Shown in pieces: positions 38,361 through 48,283 of a DNA stretch of 64,000 nucleotides. The translations under genes and the position numbers were made by a program. This stretch comes from Ostreococcus mediterraneus (Eukaryota > Chlorophyta > Mamiellophyceae > Mamiellales > Bathycoccaceae), in NCBI GenBank assembly GCA_012295225.1, contig WMKK01000006.1:186001-250000 (forward strand), in the 5' to 3' direction. The number at the start of each line of letters is the position of its first letter. Positions within the stretch are counted from its first letter, which is position 1. The notes under the pieces were generated by a model. The model worked only from the letters and a program-made list of their open reading frames with translations, did not search any database and had not been told where the DNA came from.

Positions 38361-39859
38361 TCAAAACCAAAAATTAAGGCTAATCGATGCCGTCAACGAG
38401 CGAACGTAGTGCCAACATCGAGCTGGTATGAATACAAAGTCCCCAGGTCCTAGGACGACGTCAAACGCTTTCGCGCGTGCGAAATCTGGGAATCGTTTGA
38501 GGTCGGGATTTTCGACATCTACTGCGCTGAAATTTCCTAAAGAGTGTCGTGAATTTTCGATATCTACTGCGCTGACATTTCCTTGAGAGTGTCGCGTAAG
38601 TCGATCTGGGTACATGCAGTAAGTGTCTGATTCCAAGTATAATCGAACGAACTTGTAACCAGCAACCTGCAAATGGGAACGTTGCGCGCGCGTCAGTCAA
38701 TCAAATCGAGAACGAGCGCTCTTGATGTGTCAGTATGTCGAGCGCTGTGTAGACCGAGGGTCATGGCTTCGACGTCTTGGTTCTATTGTCGCTCTTTGAT
38801 GTAGGGAATTCGTATCACCGCCACTGTCACGTCTTCACAGGGCGGCTTCTTTGAAATTCCCAAATAAGGTTGCGAGACGCACGAGTAAAAAACAGAGGGC
38901 TCCGACGCACGCACCTGACCCAATAAATTATCATACGAGTCAAAGTGACACGGCGTGATGGTTCCTGCCGTGCCCATCCACGCATTGATACGTAGGAGAG
39001 ACTTTGCGCACAGCGCTGGAATCTCAAAGTCTCGCCGTAAATCCACGAGTTGGTCGATGAGAGGATGCTGTGCCAAATACGCAATGTTTTGCGCATCTTC
39101 ACGCACGGATGGCGCCATGAATTTCTCGACGAAATCGTTCACAGTCATCACTTCTTCGCGCCAGTCCGAAACGTCGGAATATCGCCCAATCTCGAGTGGG
39201 ACGCACCGGTGGCCGTGAAAGCGCTTCCACCACTCGAGGTCGTTCCACACGCGCAATGCGCGCCAATCTTTACCGAGATTCGCCAAAACCACTGGCATGT
39301 CCGTGGAATAAAATCGTCGCTTGAATTCTTTGACCGTTATCGCCGTGCCTTCGACGCGCTCGAGGCACTGACCACCGAGCGCCGTCGACGGCGGCTCGCT
39401 CGGAAATAACAACTCGCTCTGTGGCGCACTTCGTACGTACGTACGCCGTGCGTCATCATCACCGGCGAAACACGCGCTTTCGACAGCTTGCATCAACCCT
39501 CGCAAAGGCTCGCTTGGTGCGCCGAAGATGATCGTCATGTCCAACGCGCGTTGCGCCTCGCGCGCGTCTATCCCGAAGCAACCGCCTCGAAGCAGCTCCA
39601 CGCACCGTCTGAGCTGCGCCAACACGTAGCACTCGCGCCATGCTGGCGACGGCCACGCATTTTTTGTTTTCAGTGCCCAATATGTGTGCTCAACGGCGTG
39701 GTCAGCGGCGGTGACGTCCGAACTATCGAGCACGCGGCGAAGCGCAAAGGCCAATTCGAATTCGCGCTCGCCCTCGAGTTCGGCGACGGCGGCGTTCCCG
39801 AACGTTTCGGCGAATGACGAGATGAGGGCGTCGAATTCTTGAACGTCTCGTGACGTCAT
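38361..39859 (-). CDS. JmjC-domain dioxygenase, KDM8/JMJD5-like
   Basis: Exons 38915-39859 and 38361-38666 give 416 residues. The 248-base intron has donor GTGCGT and branch ACTGAC (38697-38692). The N-terminal helical domain matches KDM8. The JmjC core has the iron-binding HFD of TPCHFDSYDNLLGQ, and the second His in PARCWHYVRSL, followed by SISLNFWF. The family acts as protein hydroxylase or peptidase in the nucleus or cytosol. A 15-residue in-frame tandem duplication lies between them (see repeat at 38508-38597). An ATG at 39943 would give a longer N-terminus. Confidence 0.85.
38508..38597 (-). repeat. 45-bp direct tandem duplication inside JmjC exon
   Basis: Units 38508-38552 and 38553-38597 differ at about six of 45 bases. 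Each encodes 15 residues around GN(V/F)SAVD(I/V)EN. Related proteins normally carry this VDVENPDL segment once, just after the metal-binding strand, so the duplication is a recent insertion that keeps frame. Confidence 0.85.
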
Positions 39860-39939
39860 CGTCGCATGCGTGACGATGAGTGAGGGCACATATTGCGTGT
39901 GTCTTTGTCGTTTGTTACAAGCGAAAAGCGTGACGAACG

Positions 39940-40617
39940 TCATCGCTCAAAGTATTTGAGTGGTTCTCCAGCCTTACATTTCTCCACCGTTCGCTTGGCG
40001 ATATCGACCACTTGATTTTGAATGTCATCCATATCGCGACTGGCATCGATGACATCCCACCAGTCTTCTTTCATGGCGTCGAAATTCTTCTTCACCGCGC
40101 GTTGAATATCCGTCGTCTCGTAGCGCTCTTCGCCGAAACCGCCGCGCTTCGCCGCCTCTTCAAGCGAAAGTTCTAAATACAACAACGCATCTGGCTTGGG
40201 TAAGCCAATCTCGGGCGCACGGCACCACTCCAAATCCAAACCCGGCGCGTTCTTCGCCGCGGTGAACGCCACACCGCTATACGAATACCTATCGCACACC
40301 AACGTCACGCCTTCGCTCAACTTGCGCTCCATGAGCTCCTTCTTCTCCCACCGATTCGCCGCAAACAACAAATGAATCGCCCCATCCGTCATCTCCGCCT
40401 TGGACTGCAAATACTCATCAATCATCTTCCCCATAGCCGTGGTGCGATCGGGGTAGCGCCACAGCTCGGCGCGCACGCCGTCCGCGTTCAATCGCGTCAC
40501 CAGCCGCGACGCTTGCGTGCTCTTCCCACACCTATCCGCGCCTTCAAACAACACAAACGCCCCACGCGACGCCGCCGCGCGCGTCGCCCCGCTCGCCATC
40601 GCCCGCGCGCTCGCCAT
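39940..40617 (-). CDS. Thymidylate kinase
   Basis: 225 residues from ATG 40617. P-loop FEGADRCGKST, the DR(Y/H) motif VCDRYSYSGVAFTAAKN and the lid LSLEEAAKRGGFGEERYE are all typical of eukaryotic dTMP kinase, which makes dTDP for DNA synthesis. The first 18 residues (MASARAMASGATRAAASR) are short and Ala/Ser/Arg-rich. They may direct part of the protein to an organelle. Upstream in frame there is only a GTG-led Arg/Thr-rich stretch. It ends just before the JmjC gene on the same strand. Confidence 0.92.
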   Translation of the reverse strand: MASARAMASGATRAAASRGAFVLFEGADRCGKSTQASRLVTRLNADGVRAELWRYPDRTTAMGKMIDEYLQSKAEMTDGAIHLLFAANRWEKKELMERKLSEGVTLVCDRYSYSGVAFTAAKNAPGLDLEWCRAPEIGLPKPDALLYLELSLEEAAKRGGFGEERYETTDIQRAVKKNFDAMKEDWWDVIDASRDMDDIQNQVVDIAKRTVEKCKAGEPLKYFER

Positions 40618-41145
40618 CGCGCCTAGACCGCGTCGCCCCGTCGGCGTTCGACGCACCACCCGCGCCGCGACGATGCGACGATGACACGCCTCCGTCGTCG
40701 TCGTCGTCGTCGTCGTCGTTCGCACCGATCGCGCGCCGCGCACCACGAACACCCGCGCGCGCGCGCCGGGAAGTGAACACAAACAACGAGCAAAAAACGC
40801 GCGACGCGTTCGAACGCGACCGACGACGACGTCAACGCGCGCACGCACCGCGCGTCGCGCGCTCGCGTCGTCGTCGGTCGCGTTTGAACGCGTTCGCGCG
40901 ACCGCGTGTCCGACCGACCGACCGACTGCGTGCGCGTAAATGGCCGTCCTAGTCCCATAGTGGACGTGGTGAAACCCTAGGTAAGCCTCGTCGTCGTCGT
41001 CGATACCCTAAACCCCCCCTGACGTCACGTACAGCGCTATTCGCTCTTACTGTACACGTCCCCTGTATAGTGGCGTCATCCCTTGACACCGTGGGGACCG
41101 CGCGCGCGTCGGCGTGCGGTCGCCACACACCGACGGATCACCATC
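40618..41145. promoter_or_regulatory. Divergent promoter with telo-boxes and a palindromic bZIP site
   Basis: 528 bases between thymidylate kinase and ATP synthase delta. AAACCCTA occurs at 40972-40979 and ACCCTAAACCCC at about 41005-41016; these match the plant telo-box. A perfect TGACGTCA palindrome (CRE/C-box type) is at 41020-41027. The half toward thymidylate kinase is filled with CG-rich low-complexity sequence. Function is inference from plant promoters. Confidence 0.55.
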
Positions 41146-42297
41146 ATGCGATCCGCGCTCGCCCGCGCCACGCCCGTGGTGACGACCCACGTCAAGCGCA
41201 CGACGACGACGACGACGCACCGACGACGATCTGTCGCCGTGCGCGCGAGCAAGGTACGTGACGACGACGCGTCGTCGTCGATGGCGTGTTGTAGACCACG
41301 CGCGGCGCGCGTGGGTGACGTTCGGGTGTCGCGTAGGCTGCGATCGATGCGCGCGTTCGCGAAGGTGGCGCGGGACGCGCGCGCGCGCGCGCGGGGGGAT
41401 GCGCGGGGTATATCACACGAAAATCGATCGTGGGTGTCGTCGCGCGCGTTCGATCGCGGTATGCGCGCGGCGTGCGTCGCGATCGCATCATCGATCGATG
41501 GATGGATGTAAACCCCGTGCGCCGTATCTGACCCTTTATCCCCCGCGATCGTCGTCGTCGCGTTTCGTTCGCGCACAGGGGAACGCCGTGTCTTCGGGCT
41601 ACGCCGCCGCGCTCGTCGATGCGTGTAAATCCGGAGGTGTGCTCGAACAAGTGCACGCGGATATGGAAACCCTCGACGCGTACGTCAAGGCCAACGCCGC
41701 GGTGGCTGGGTTCTTAGCCAACCCCACGATGGCTGTGGAGAAGAAGAAGGACATTTTGGCCAAGCTCGGCAAGGAGGCTGGGTTCCACGCGTTTACGAGC
41801 AACTTTTTGAACTTGTTGGTGGATAAGAAGCGTGAGAACCAACTCGAGACTATTATTGCTGAGTTTGAAACGTTGTTTTGCGAAGCGACGGACACGCAGG
41901 TGCGTTGATGATGCGAATGATTACCCGCGGGTGTGGGGTAGGGTTTGGATGTGGCGCGCGCGCGGTGGGGGCGTGCGCGTCGCGTCGGGAGGATGCGTGT
42001 GCGCGCGCGAACGCATCGCGGTGATGTTTTATGCGATGAAACTGACAAATGATTTTTTGTGCACACCTCGAATAGGTCGCCACCGTGACTTCTGCGGTCA
42101 AGCTCGAAAATGAGCAACAATTCATGATTGCGAAGAAGCTTCAAGAGATGACGGGCGCGAAGAACATCAAGCTCAAGCCGGAAGTTGACGAGTCCCTCCT
42201 CGGTGGCTTTGTCGTGCAATACGGTAAAGATGGCTCTGGTTTCATCGACATGTCCGTCAAGGGACAAGTCGACTCCTTGGCGAACAGCTTCAACTAA
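41146..42297 (+). CDS. ATPD: Chloroplast ATP synthase delta subunit
   Basis: Exons 41146-41253, 41579-41899 and 42076-42297 give 216 residues. Introns are 325 and 176 bases, phase 0, donors GTACGT and GTGCGT; the second has ACTGAC at 42041, the first TCTGAC. Exon 1 is almost exactly the transit peptide (Arg/Thr-rich, ends VAVRASK). The mature protein has YAAALVDA, FLANPTMAVEKKKDIL, NFLNLLVDKKRENQL and the closing VTSAVKLENEQQ...VDESLLGGFVVQYG of F1 delta/OSCP. It links F1 to the peripheral stalk of the thylakoid enzyme. Codon bias is strong. Confidence 0.95.
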
Positions 42298-42524
42298 ATT
42301 TCGCGGGAGCTTCGCGCGAAGCACTCGAGACGGTTTTTAACGCATAGAGTCCAAAGAAGACATCATAGTAGCACGATTGGGCGCACGTCGCGCAGGTGGC
42401 ACCCTTCGATTTATCCATTCTAATTTTGATTGAGATTAAATGAACCAAACATCATTCGTTTGCGTGCGCAATTCGCATCGATTAAGCGCGAGCGAAGAGC
42501 GACTCGACGCGAAGCGCCACGTCG

Positions 42525-43523
42525 TCATCGACCAAAGCGCGACGCCGCGGATTTGACGAACTTCGCCCCTACGTACGCCATCGCTTTCAACGGCGACGTG
42601 CTCAGCAGCGCCGCGAACGCTTGTCGCGTGCTACTCACGCGGACTATATTCCTAATTCGTCGACGCACGTCGTCGCGAGGAACGTCGACGGCGACATTCG
42701 AGCGCCGCGCTTTTTCGATACTACTACCATCTACCCTAGACGACGACAATCCCGCGAGTACGTTGGCTGGCAAACCAGCGACGTGCGAACGTAACACATC
42801 TACGCTCTTGTCCTGCGTCCACGTGCCACCGGGCGTTTGCGAGACGCAGACTGTGTCTCGAAACGCGACGCGCAACGTCTCCTCGTACATCGAGCGCGTC
42901 TCCTCGACGTTCCCACTCGCGATGCGTTCAATCTTTCGCGCGTCTTCCGCGGCAAACAAGAAGCGTATATCACCATCATACGATAATCGCACGAGCGCGC
43001 GTATGAACTCGAGCTCGCTAAATGTTTCGGGCAACAAAAGCAGCGCCGCGCGGCACGCGAACGCTACGTTCTCCTTTTGCGCGGCGAGCATAGCCTCGTT
43101 CGCCACGAGCGTCACGTGCGGTTTATGCATGCGCCCAGCGAAGAATAAATATTTCCATGTCGTCAAATCTTCCACCGCCGCGGACGTTCCGACGACGCCG
43201 TACTTGTATCCGCGTCCCCGGTTGTCCGCGAGCGCCGCGTTGTAGTGCGCGCCAACGCCGACTGCTCGCGACACCGCATCGGTGCCTCGTGCGCCCACTA
43301 AGCGCATCTGTGGCGCGTAGTGCGATGGGTTCGCGCGCATGTTGGTTTCGTGCCACGCCACCGGGTCGCGCACGGTGAGTAAGACGTCGAGCGCCGGCGC
43401 GCTCGAAGACGCGGCGACGGCGTCCGCGAGCACCGCCGAACCGTACGCTATCGCGTGCTCCACGGGAGGAAGCGCTGCGAGTACCCCGGTCGCGCGTTCC
43501 AGCGCGCGCGCATCGCCTCGCAT
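42525..43523 (-). CDS. Tam41/MMP37 CDP-diacylglycerol synthase
   Basis: 332 residues, intronless. The nucleotidyltransferase-like N-domain has IAYGSAVLADA and the LDVLLTVRDPVAWHETN strand with the catalytic Asp. Then come NPSHY, YKYGVV and the YLFFAGRMHKPHV motif, all hallmarks of Tam41. It makes CDP-DAG at the mitochondrial inner membrane for cardiolipin synthesis. There is no clear mitochondrial presequence; the protein starts almost directly in the domain. A late Lys/Arg-rich helix ends it. Confidence 0.9.
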   Translation of the reverse strand: MRGDARALERATGVLAALPPVEHAIAYGSAVLADAVAASSSAPALDVLLTVRDPVAWHETNMRANPSHYAPQMRLVGARGTDAVSRAVGVGAHYNAALADNRGRGYKYGVVGTSAAVEDLTTWKYLFFAGRMHKPHVTLVANEAMLAAQKENVAFACRAALLLLPETFSELEFIRALVRLSYDGDIRFLFAAEDARKIERIASGNVEETRSMYEETLRVAFRDTVCVSQTPGGTWTQDKSVDVLRSHVAGLPANVLAGLSSSRVDGSSIEKARRSNVAVDVPRDDVRRRIRNIVRVSSTRQAFAALLSTSPLKAMAYVGAKFVKSAASRFGR

Positions 43524-43615
43524 CGTCGCTGTTTAAATCGATGCGTGTTTACTGCGACATGTCGTTCGCTCGCGAGTCGACGTGTGACGTCTGTCTACAA
43601 CAGTTACAAACCGAG

Positions 43616-44278
43616 CTACTCCTTTTTCGACGACGGAAACATCGCGCTCGCGTCGTCGTCCGCGGCCGCCTCGACCCCGGCGACATCACCGACCGCGTCG
43701 TCGTCCCCGCCATCGTCTTCTACTCCATCTAAAACATCTAATTCACCGTCGCCCAAGACGCCGGCGCCGACGCTCCGCGCGTCCTCTCTCGCGATTCTCA
43801 AGTTCCCAACCACCCCAGCCACGCGCTCGAGCACAAAACTCTGCGTCTGTCGATCAAATATCAACGTACAATCCACGCCGCGGTCATCACTCGCGCCCTC
43901 CGTCGCGGCTTCACCGTCTTCGACGTCGTTCCGTCTCGCCGCGCGCGCTCGGTGCGCGCCTCGATACCTAACCGTCCCACGCTCGCGCGCGCGCGCCTTG
44001 CTCGCAAACGTCACCTCCACCACACCGTTCGGCGCGCACGTCACTCGCGCCGGTCTCGTGCGGTCCGCGTCGTCGCTCATGAAGTCGTATCGGAACACCG
44101 TCACCGGTGCGCCGTCATCATCAGCAGCACCAACATCATCACCCTCCGAGCGCCGCCGTTTCGACACGCGCGCACCGTCGTCGCCGTCGCCGTCGTCGCC
44201 GCTCGGCGCACCGAACGCATCGCGCACGCTCGCACCGAGCGTCACCGCGTACGCGCGGCCGCGCTCGACGCCGTCCAT
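43616..44278 (-). CDS. EAF (ELL-associated factor)-like transcription protein
   Basis: 220 residues from ATG 44278. The N-terminal half reads YAVTLGASVRDAF, TVFRYDFMSDDAD, VEVTFASK, then DCTLIFDRQTQSFVLERV. This is the order of strands in the EAF N-terminal domain (RYDF..., ILI...T...LEKL), which pairs with ELL to aid RNA polymerase II elongation. The C-terminal 60 residues are acidic and Ala/Gly-rich, also usual for EAF. The match is to pattern, not length, so it is tentative. Start-to-start distance to polymerase kappa is 53 bases. Confidence 0.55.
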   Translation of the reverse strand: MDGVERGRAYAVTLGASVRDAFGAPSGDDGDGDDGARVSKRRRSEGDDVGAADDDGAPVTVFRYDFMSDDADRTRPARVTCAPNGVVEVTFASKARARERGTVRYRGAHRARAARRNDVEDGEAATEGASDDRGVDCTLIFDRQTQSFVLERVAGVVGNLRIAREDARSVGAGVLGDGELDVLDGVEDDGGDDDAVGDVAGVEAAADDDASAMFPSSKKE

Positions 44279-44331
44279 GCGTTCGTCAATGAAGCGGGCA
44301 CCACCCACCGTTGGCGTCGTCACTCGTCGAC

Positions 44332-46212
44332 ATGGATGACGACGACGGCGGCGGCGGCGGCGGCGGCGGTGACGACGTGGACGTGGACGATCGGTGGCGC
44401 GATGACGACGACGATGCGTTGACGTGGGACGGCGATGGGCTGTGCGCCGAGGACGAGGACGAGGACGAGGATGAGGATGAGGATGAGGTTCACTCGTCGT
44501 TGGCGTTCGGGGCGCACGATAAAGCGGACGAAACGACGACGACGGGGCGCGCATACGCGGCGCTGACGACCTCTAAGCCGGTGGGGCGTGCGCGCGGTGC
44601 GGCCAAGGGCGTGGAGCTGTTCGGGACGGTGTTTACGCACGCCAAGGCGGGGATGGAGAATGTGGACGTGGAGCGCGTGAAGCGAATAATCTACGAAGCC
44701 ACCGCCGGGACGCCGCATTATGAGAATGAACAGCGAAAGGAGCGACGAACGACGAAACGCATCGAGTTGATGAAAAAGCGTGCGCGAGATGTGACGCAAG
44801 GGGAGTGGGAGGTTTGGGAGAGGTTGTCGGATGAACGCGCCGAGGCGGCGGAGGTGACGCGAGACGTCTCGAGGCGGTGGCTAGTGTGCGATATGGATGG
44901 ATTTTATGCCGCGTGCGAAGAGTTGGCGAATCCGGCGTTGAAGACAGTGCCCATGGGCGTCGCTGCGGGTCCTAGTTCCGTGCTCACGACGGCGAATTAC
45001 GTGGCGAGGAAGTTTGGCGTGCGCGCGGCGATGCCCGGTTTCATCGCCAAGAAATTATGCCCGGATTTGGTCTTCGTAAAGCCTGATTTTAAAAAGTACA
45101 TCGCCGCCAGTCGAGCGTCGCGCACGGTGTTCGCACAGTACGATCCGAATTTTATCGCGGGTTCACTCGACGAGGCGTACATCGAGGTGACAAAGTATTG
45201 CGAGGAACACGGTACGACGATGGAGCGTGTCGCGGAGGAGATTCGAGCCAAGGTGAAAGAGGTGACGGGCGGCTTAACGTGTTCTGTCGGCGGCGGGTAT
45301 TCTAGACGCCTCGCAAAGGTGTGCAGTGATTTCAACAAGCCAAATGGGCAGTATATACTCGAACCCACGCGTGAGGCGACGCTAAAGTTCCTTGAGGAGC
45401 TTCCAGTGCGCAAAATGTACGGCGTCGGAAAGACGCTCGAGCGCATGTTGGTCGAATTTGGCGTCAAGACGTGCGGAGATTTACTCAAAAAGCGTGCAAT
45501 TTTCCTCGCGCTGTTCACGCCAAAAGCATTCGAGTTCTTGCTCGGCGTCGCGCTCGGCATAGGTACCGAGTATCGCCCGAGTGAATCCGGCGAAGAGACT
45601 GGGAGGAAAGGCGTTTCGAAGAGCGAAACGTTTACGCCGACGAGCGATAAAAAGTATCTCGACGCCAAGCTGACGGAGATGGCTACCGGCGTGGCGCTCG
45701 AGTGTCAATCGTTAAATCTTAAGGCTCGTATGGTGGCGATAAAACTCAAACGCCACACGTTCGACGTGATACAACGTCAAACTACTCTCGCTGGTCCAAC
45801 AAACGACGTACAAACGATTGTCAATTCGGCGTTACGTTTGATGCGTAATGAGAACTCCATTGGTGCGGCGATGACACTTCGCCTGGTAGGCGTTCGTGCG
45901 TCGCAGTTTGACCACGAAGACGAGCTACCCGAGGATCAGGCGAAAATTGAAAGCTTTCTACTGGCTCCGATGACAATTGCTGAGACACAAAAACAAACGC
46001 GAGACGAGCCGAAGTGGACGTGCCTGGAATGCGCGCGCGCGTTTCCCGAGTCTCAAAAAGAAGAACATCTCGATTGGCACTATGCGCGGAAATTGCAGAG
46101 CATTCACGACGCCGCACACTCGCGCGCACGACTCGCGGCGTCGCATAAGGGAGCGGCAAAACGTGCGAAAGGGCAGCAATCAAATCTCTCGATGTTTCTC
46201 GTGAAGAAGTAA
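44332..46212 (+). CDS. DNA polymerase kappa (Y family, DinB) with UBZ finger and PIP box
   Basis: 626 residues from ATG 44332. After an acidic Asp/Glu/Gly-rich leader, the kappa-type N-clasp (AKAGMENVDVERVKRII) leads to the palm with CDMDGFYAACE and GSLDEAYIEV (catalytic Asp and Glu), GLTCSVGGGYSRRLAKV, and the little finger. At the end are a Cys2-His2 ubiquitin-binding-like zinc finger starting at W562 (WTCLECARAF...EEHLDWHYARKL) and a final PCNA-binding motif QSNLSMFL. This is the full translesion-synthesis equipment. Kappa bypasses minor-groove N2-dG adducts. TGTAA follows the stop. Confidence 0.92.
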   Translation: MDDDDGGGGGGGGDDVDVDDRWRDDDDDALTWDGDGLCAEDEDEDEDEDEDEVHSSLAFGAHDKADETTTTGRAYAALTTSKPVGRARGAAKGVELFGTVFTHAKAGMENVDVERVKRIIYEATAGTPHYENEQRKERRTTKRIELMKKRARDVTQGEWEVWERLSDERAEAAEVTRDVSRRWLVCDMDGFYAACEELANPALKTVPMGVAAGPSSVLTTANYVARKFGVRAAMPGFIAKKLCPDLVFVKPDFKKYIAASRASRTVFAQYDPNFIAGSLDEAYIEVTKYCEEHGTTMERVAEEIRAKVKEVTGGLTCSVGGGYSRRLAKVCSDFNKPNGQYILEPTREATLKFLEELPVRKMYGVGKTLERMLVEFGVKTCGDLLKKRAIFLALFTPKAFEFLLGVALGIGTEYRPSESGEETGRKGVSKSETFTPTSDKKYLDAKLTEMATGVALECQSLNLKARMVAIKLKRHTFDVIQRQTTLAGPTNDVQTIVNSALRLMRNENSIGAAMTLRLVGVRASQFDHEDELPEDQAKIESFLLAPMTIAETQKQTRDEPKWTCLECARAFPESQKEEHLDWHYARKLQSIHDAAHSRARLAASHKGAAKRAKGQQSNLSMFLVKK

Positions 46213-46249
46213 ATCAGCTCATGTACCATGTAACACATTCATTCAATAG

Positions 46250-48151
46250 CTAGGCAGTTAATGACGCTGACGCTCGTCGTCGTTGCTCTCGTTCTTCCCA
46301 TAGTCTCACTAACTTTTCACGCGCGGCGAGTCGTTCTTGAGCAGATAACTGACGGGGCAATTCTGCCGCGGGCGCCACTGGAGGCTTCGGAATCGCCGGT
46401 GGAGTGGGTAACGGATTTGACGCGCGCAACGTCTCACTCGTACGTCGCAACCAGCGAACATAGATGGTGATATCGACGAACGCACCTCCACTCGTAATGT
46501 CATCTGCCAGATCTAACGTGGCGACGAGAAGGCACAGCTTCTCGGGTTCTAATGTTTTCGCTAAGAGTCTAGGTAGCTCGAGCCACGCCTTGTGCCGTCG
46601 CGTGCCGAGCATCAGCGCAGTTTGCGCCGACGCAGGTGTGCGAGATATGAGTTCAGCCATATACGCGCATAGGATCGCTGCTTCATGCGCACCCGATGCA
46701 GTACCGAGACGCGTCGCGGCTAATGTACCGGAATGCGTCGCGTGTGCGAATTCAGACAGCGAAATGTCCTCGACGTATCCACACGCGCACAACATCGCCT
46801 CAAGTCTATCGAGCGCACGAGCCGTCGCTCGTTCTGGTTCAAGCTTTCGCATGACGGTTCGAAGATGTGACAGCGTAATGCGCCCGATTGATGCACCTTT
46901 CGATCGGAACAGGGGCTGGAGTAAATCGAGACGCTCTCGCGCAACAGTCCATGCCACGCAGCACAAATCATCGGCGAGCACACGCTCGGGAAGCGAAAAT
47001 TGTGCGTGAGCCGGCATGGGAGGCGCCGACGGGGCGTTCATTTCAGATGCCATGCACGCTCTATCGTCTTCGTCGTCGGCCATCTCTGCATCGCGGTCGT
47101 TCATCATGAAGTCGTCGTCGGCCTCATCCTCGTCGTCAAGAAGCGCGTACGGCGCATCGTTTTCATCCACGGCGTGTCGCAAGTCATGTGTGAACTCCAC
47201 ATCGAGCGCACCATACGTTGCAGTATTCGCGACTGGACTACTCGGGCTTTTTGGCGTCAGCAATGGCGCTCGCATTTCAGGTGTCCATGTCGGCGCCGCC
47301 GTGTTTTCAATGTCTGCGACGGAAGCCGTCACTTTCAAGGGTGGTAGCTCCACCACGCGCTGCGCCTTTCGCTTTGTCTTTGACTTACGTGCCGTCACTA
47401 CTTCTGCCGCTGCCGCCGCGGCTGCCGCCGCTTTCCCTCGTAACGGTGACGCCGCTCCGTACGTCAATTCCTTCACTCTAGGCAATAGCGGCGCGCGAAC
47501 ATCCATCAAGTCACTCGGCGCCGCCTCGTTCGCATTCGCTCCGTAAGCCGCGACCCCAGCCGTAGGTTTTAACAACGGTGTCGCCGCCGCACTCCCAAAC
47601 ATCGAAGCCTCGCGCCCAGTGATATCGTCCCGCCGTTCGCTTGCGTCGGCGTCTTCGGCGTCCAACTCTACGACGACTTGCGGCGAGTTCTCATGCGCCT
47701 CCGCCGCGCCATACACGCGCTCCAACTCTGGCGACAGCAACGGTGCGCACGATGCACTTTCATCATACGCCGCGCTTGCCTCGTCCGCACCGTACGCGGC
47801 GTTAAACGATCCAGATTGTTTCAACAACGGCGTCGCGCTCTCCGCACCAAACGTGTCGAGCGCAACCTTCACGTCAGCCTCACCCACCGCATCGTCCCGC
47901 CACGCCCGCATGGCGTCACGCGCGGCGTCTGAAACACCATCCCGCAGCGTCTGTTCGTCGATTTCGGCCGCATCGTGCTCGTCGTCGCTGGTTAATGCGA
48001 TTAAACTCTCGCCGCTGGACAGCTGCGCATCGTCAACGGTCATCGCGTGCGCATCGCCGTCGTCGTCGCGCGCGTCCGCGCGCTTAGCTTTCGGCGGCGT
48101 CACCAATCCAACGCCAGGGACGAATATTTTCGCATCGGCTCGCAGCGACAT
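46250..48151 (-). CDS. Unknown protein with five PLL...YGA repeats
   Basis: 633 residues. No family recognised. The N-terminal 60% is low-complexity and acidic and holds five spaced copies of a motif (A/T/R)-(T/A)-P-L-L followed 6-15 residues later by (A/V/T)-Y-G-A (approximately 47200-47835). The C-terminal part, from about residue 385, is ordered and helical (LCCVAWTVARERLDLLQPLF, LDRLEAMLCACGYVED, TLEPEKLCLLVATLDLADD). It ends in a Pro-rich linker and a basic helix. There is no signal peptide or membrane segment; a nuclear or scaffold role would fit but is a guess. Confidence 0.65.
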   Translation of the reverse strand: MSLRADAKIFVPGVGLVTPPKAKRADARDDDGDAHAMTVDDAQLSSGESLIALTSDDEHDAAEIDEQTLRDGVSDAARDAMRAWRDDAVGEADVKVALDTFGAESATPLLKQSGSFNAAYGADEASAAYDESASCAPLLSPELERVYGAAEAHENSPQVVVELDAEDADASERRDDITGREASMFGSAAATPLLKPTAGVAAYGANANEAAPSDLMDVRAPLLPRVKELTYGAASPLRGKAAAAAAAAAEVVTARKSKTKRKAQRVVELPPLKVTASVADIENTAAPTWTPEMRAPLLTPKSPSSPVANTATYGALDVEFTHDLRHAVDENDAPYALLDDEDEADDDFMMNDRDAEMADDEDDRACMASEMNAPSAPPMPAHAQFSLPERVLADDLCCVAWTVARERLDLLQPLFRSKGASIGRITLSHLRTVMRKLEPERATARALDRLEAMLCACGYVEDISLSEFAHATHSGTLAATRLGTASGAHEAAILCAYMAELISRTPASAQTALMLGTRRHKAWLELPRLLAKTLEPEKLCLLVATLDLADDITSGGAFVDITIYVRWLRRTSETLRASNPLPTPPAIPKPPVAPAAELPRQLSAQERLAAREKLVRLWEEREQRRRASASLTA

Positions 48152-48283
48152 CGGCACGTGACGTCGTCGTCGTCTGCGAAGGTGGTGGCGGAGTCGCGTT
48201 CTGAAGAGGCGCTTCAGAGCTCCAGAGCTCCGTCACACGTCGGCGCGCGCGCGTACGGACGGACGGCGCAGACAACGCACGCG

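Noticed and set aside
40972-41016. CCCTAAA words as a chromosome end or interstitial telomere
   Set aside because: Only two short, separated copies inside a promoter; real telomeric arrays are long tandem runs.
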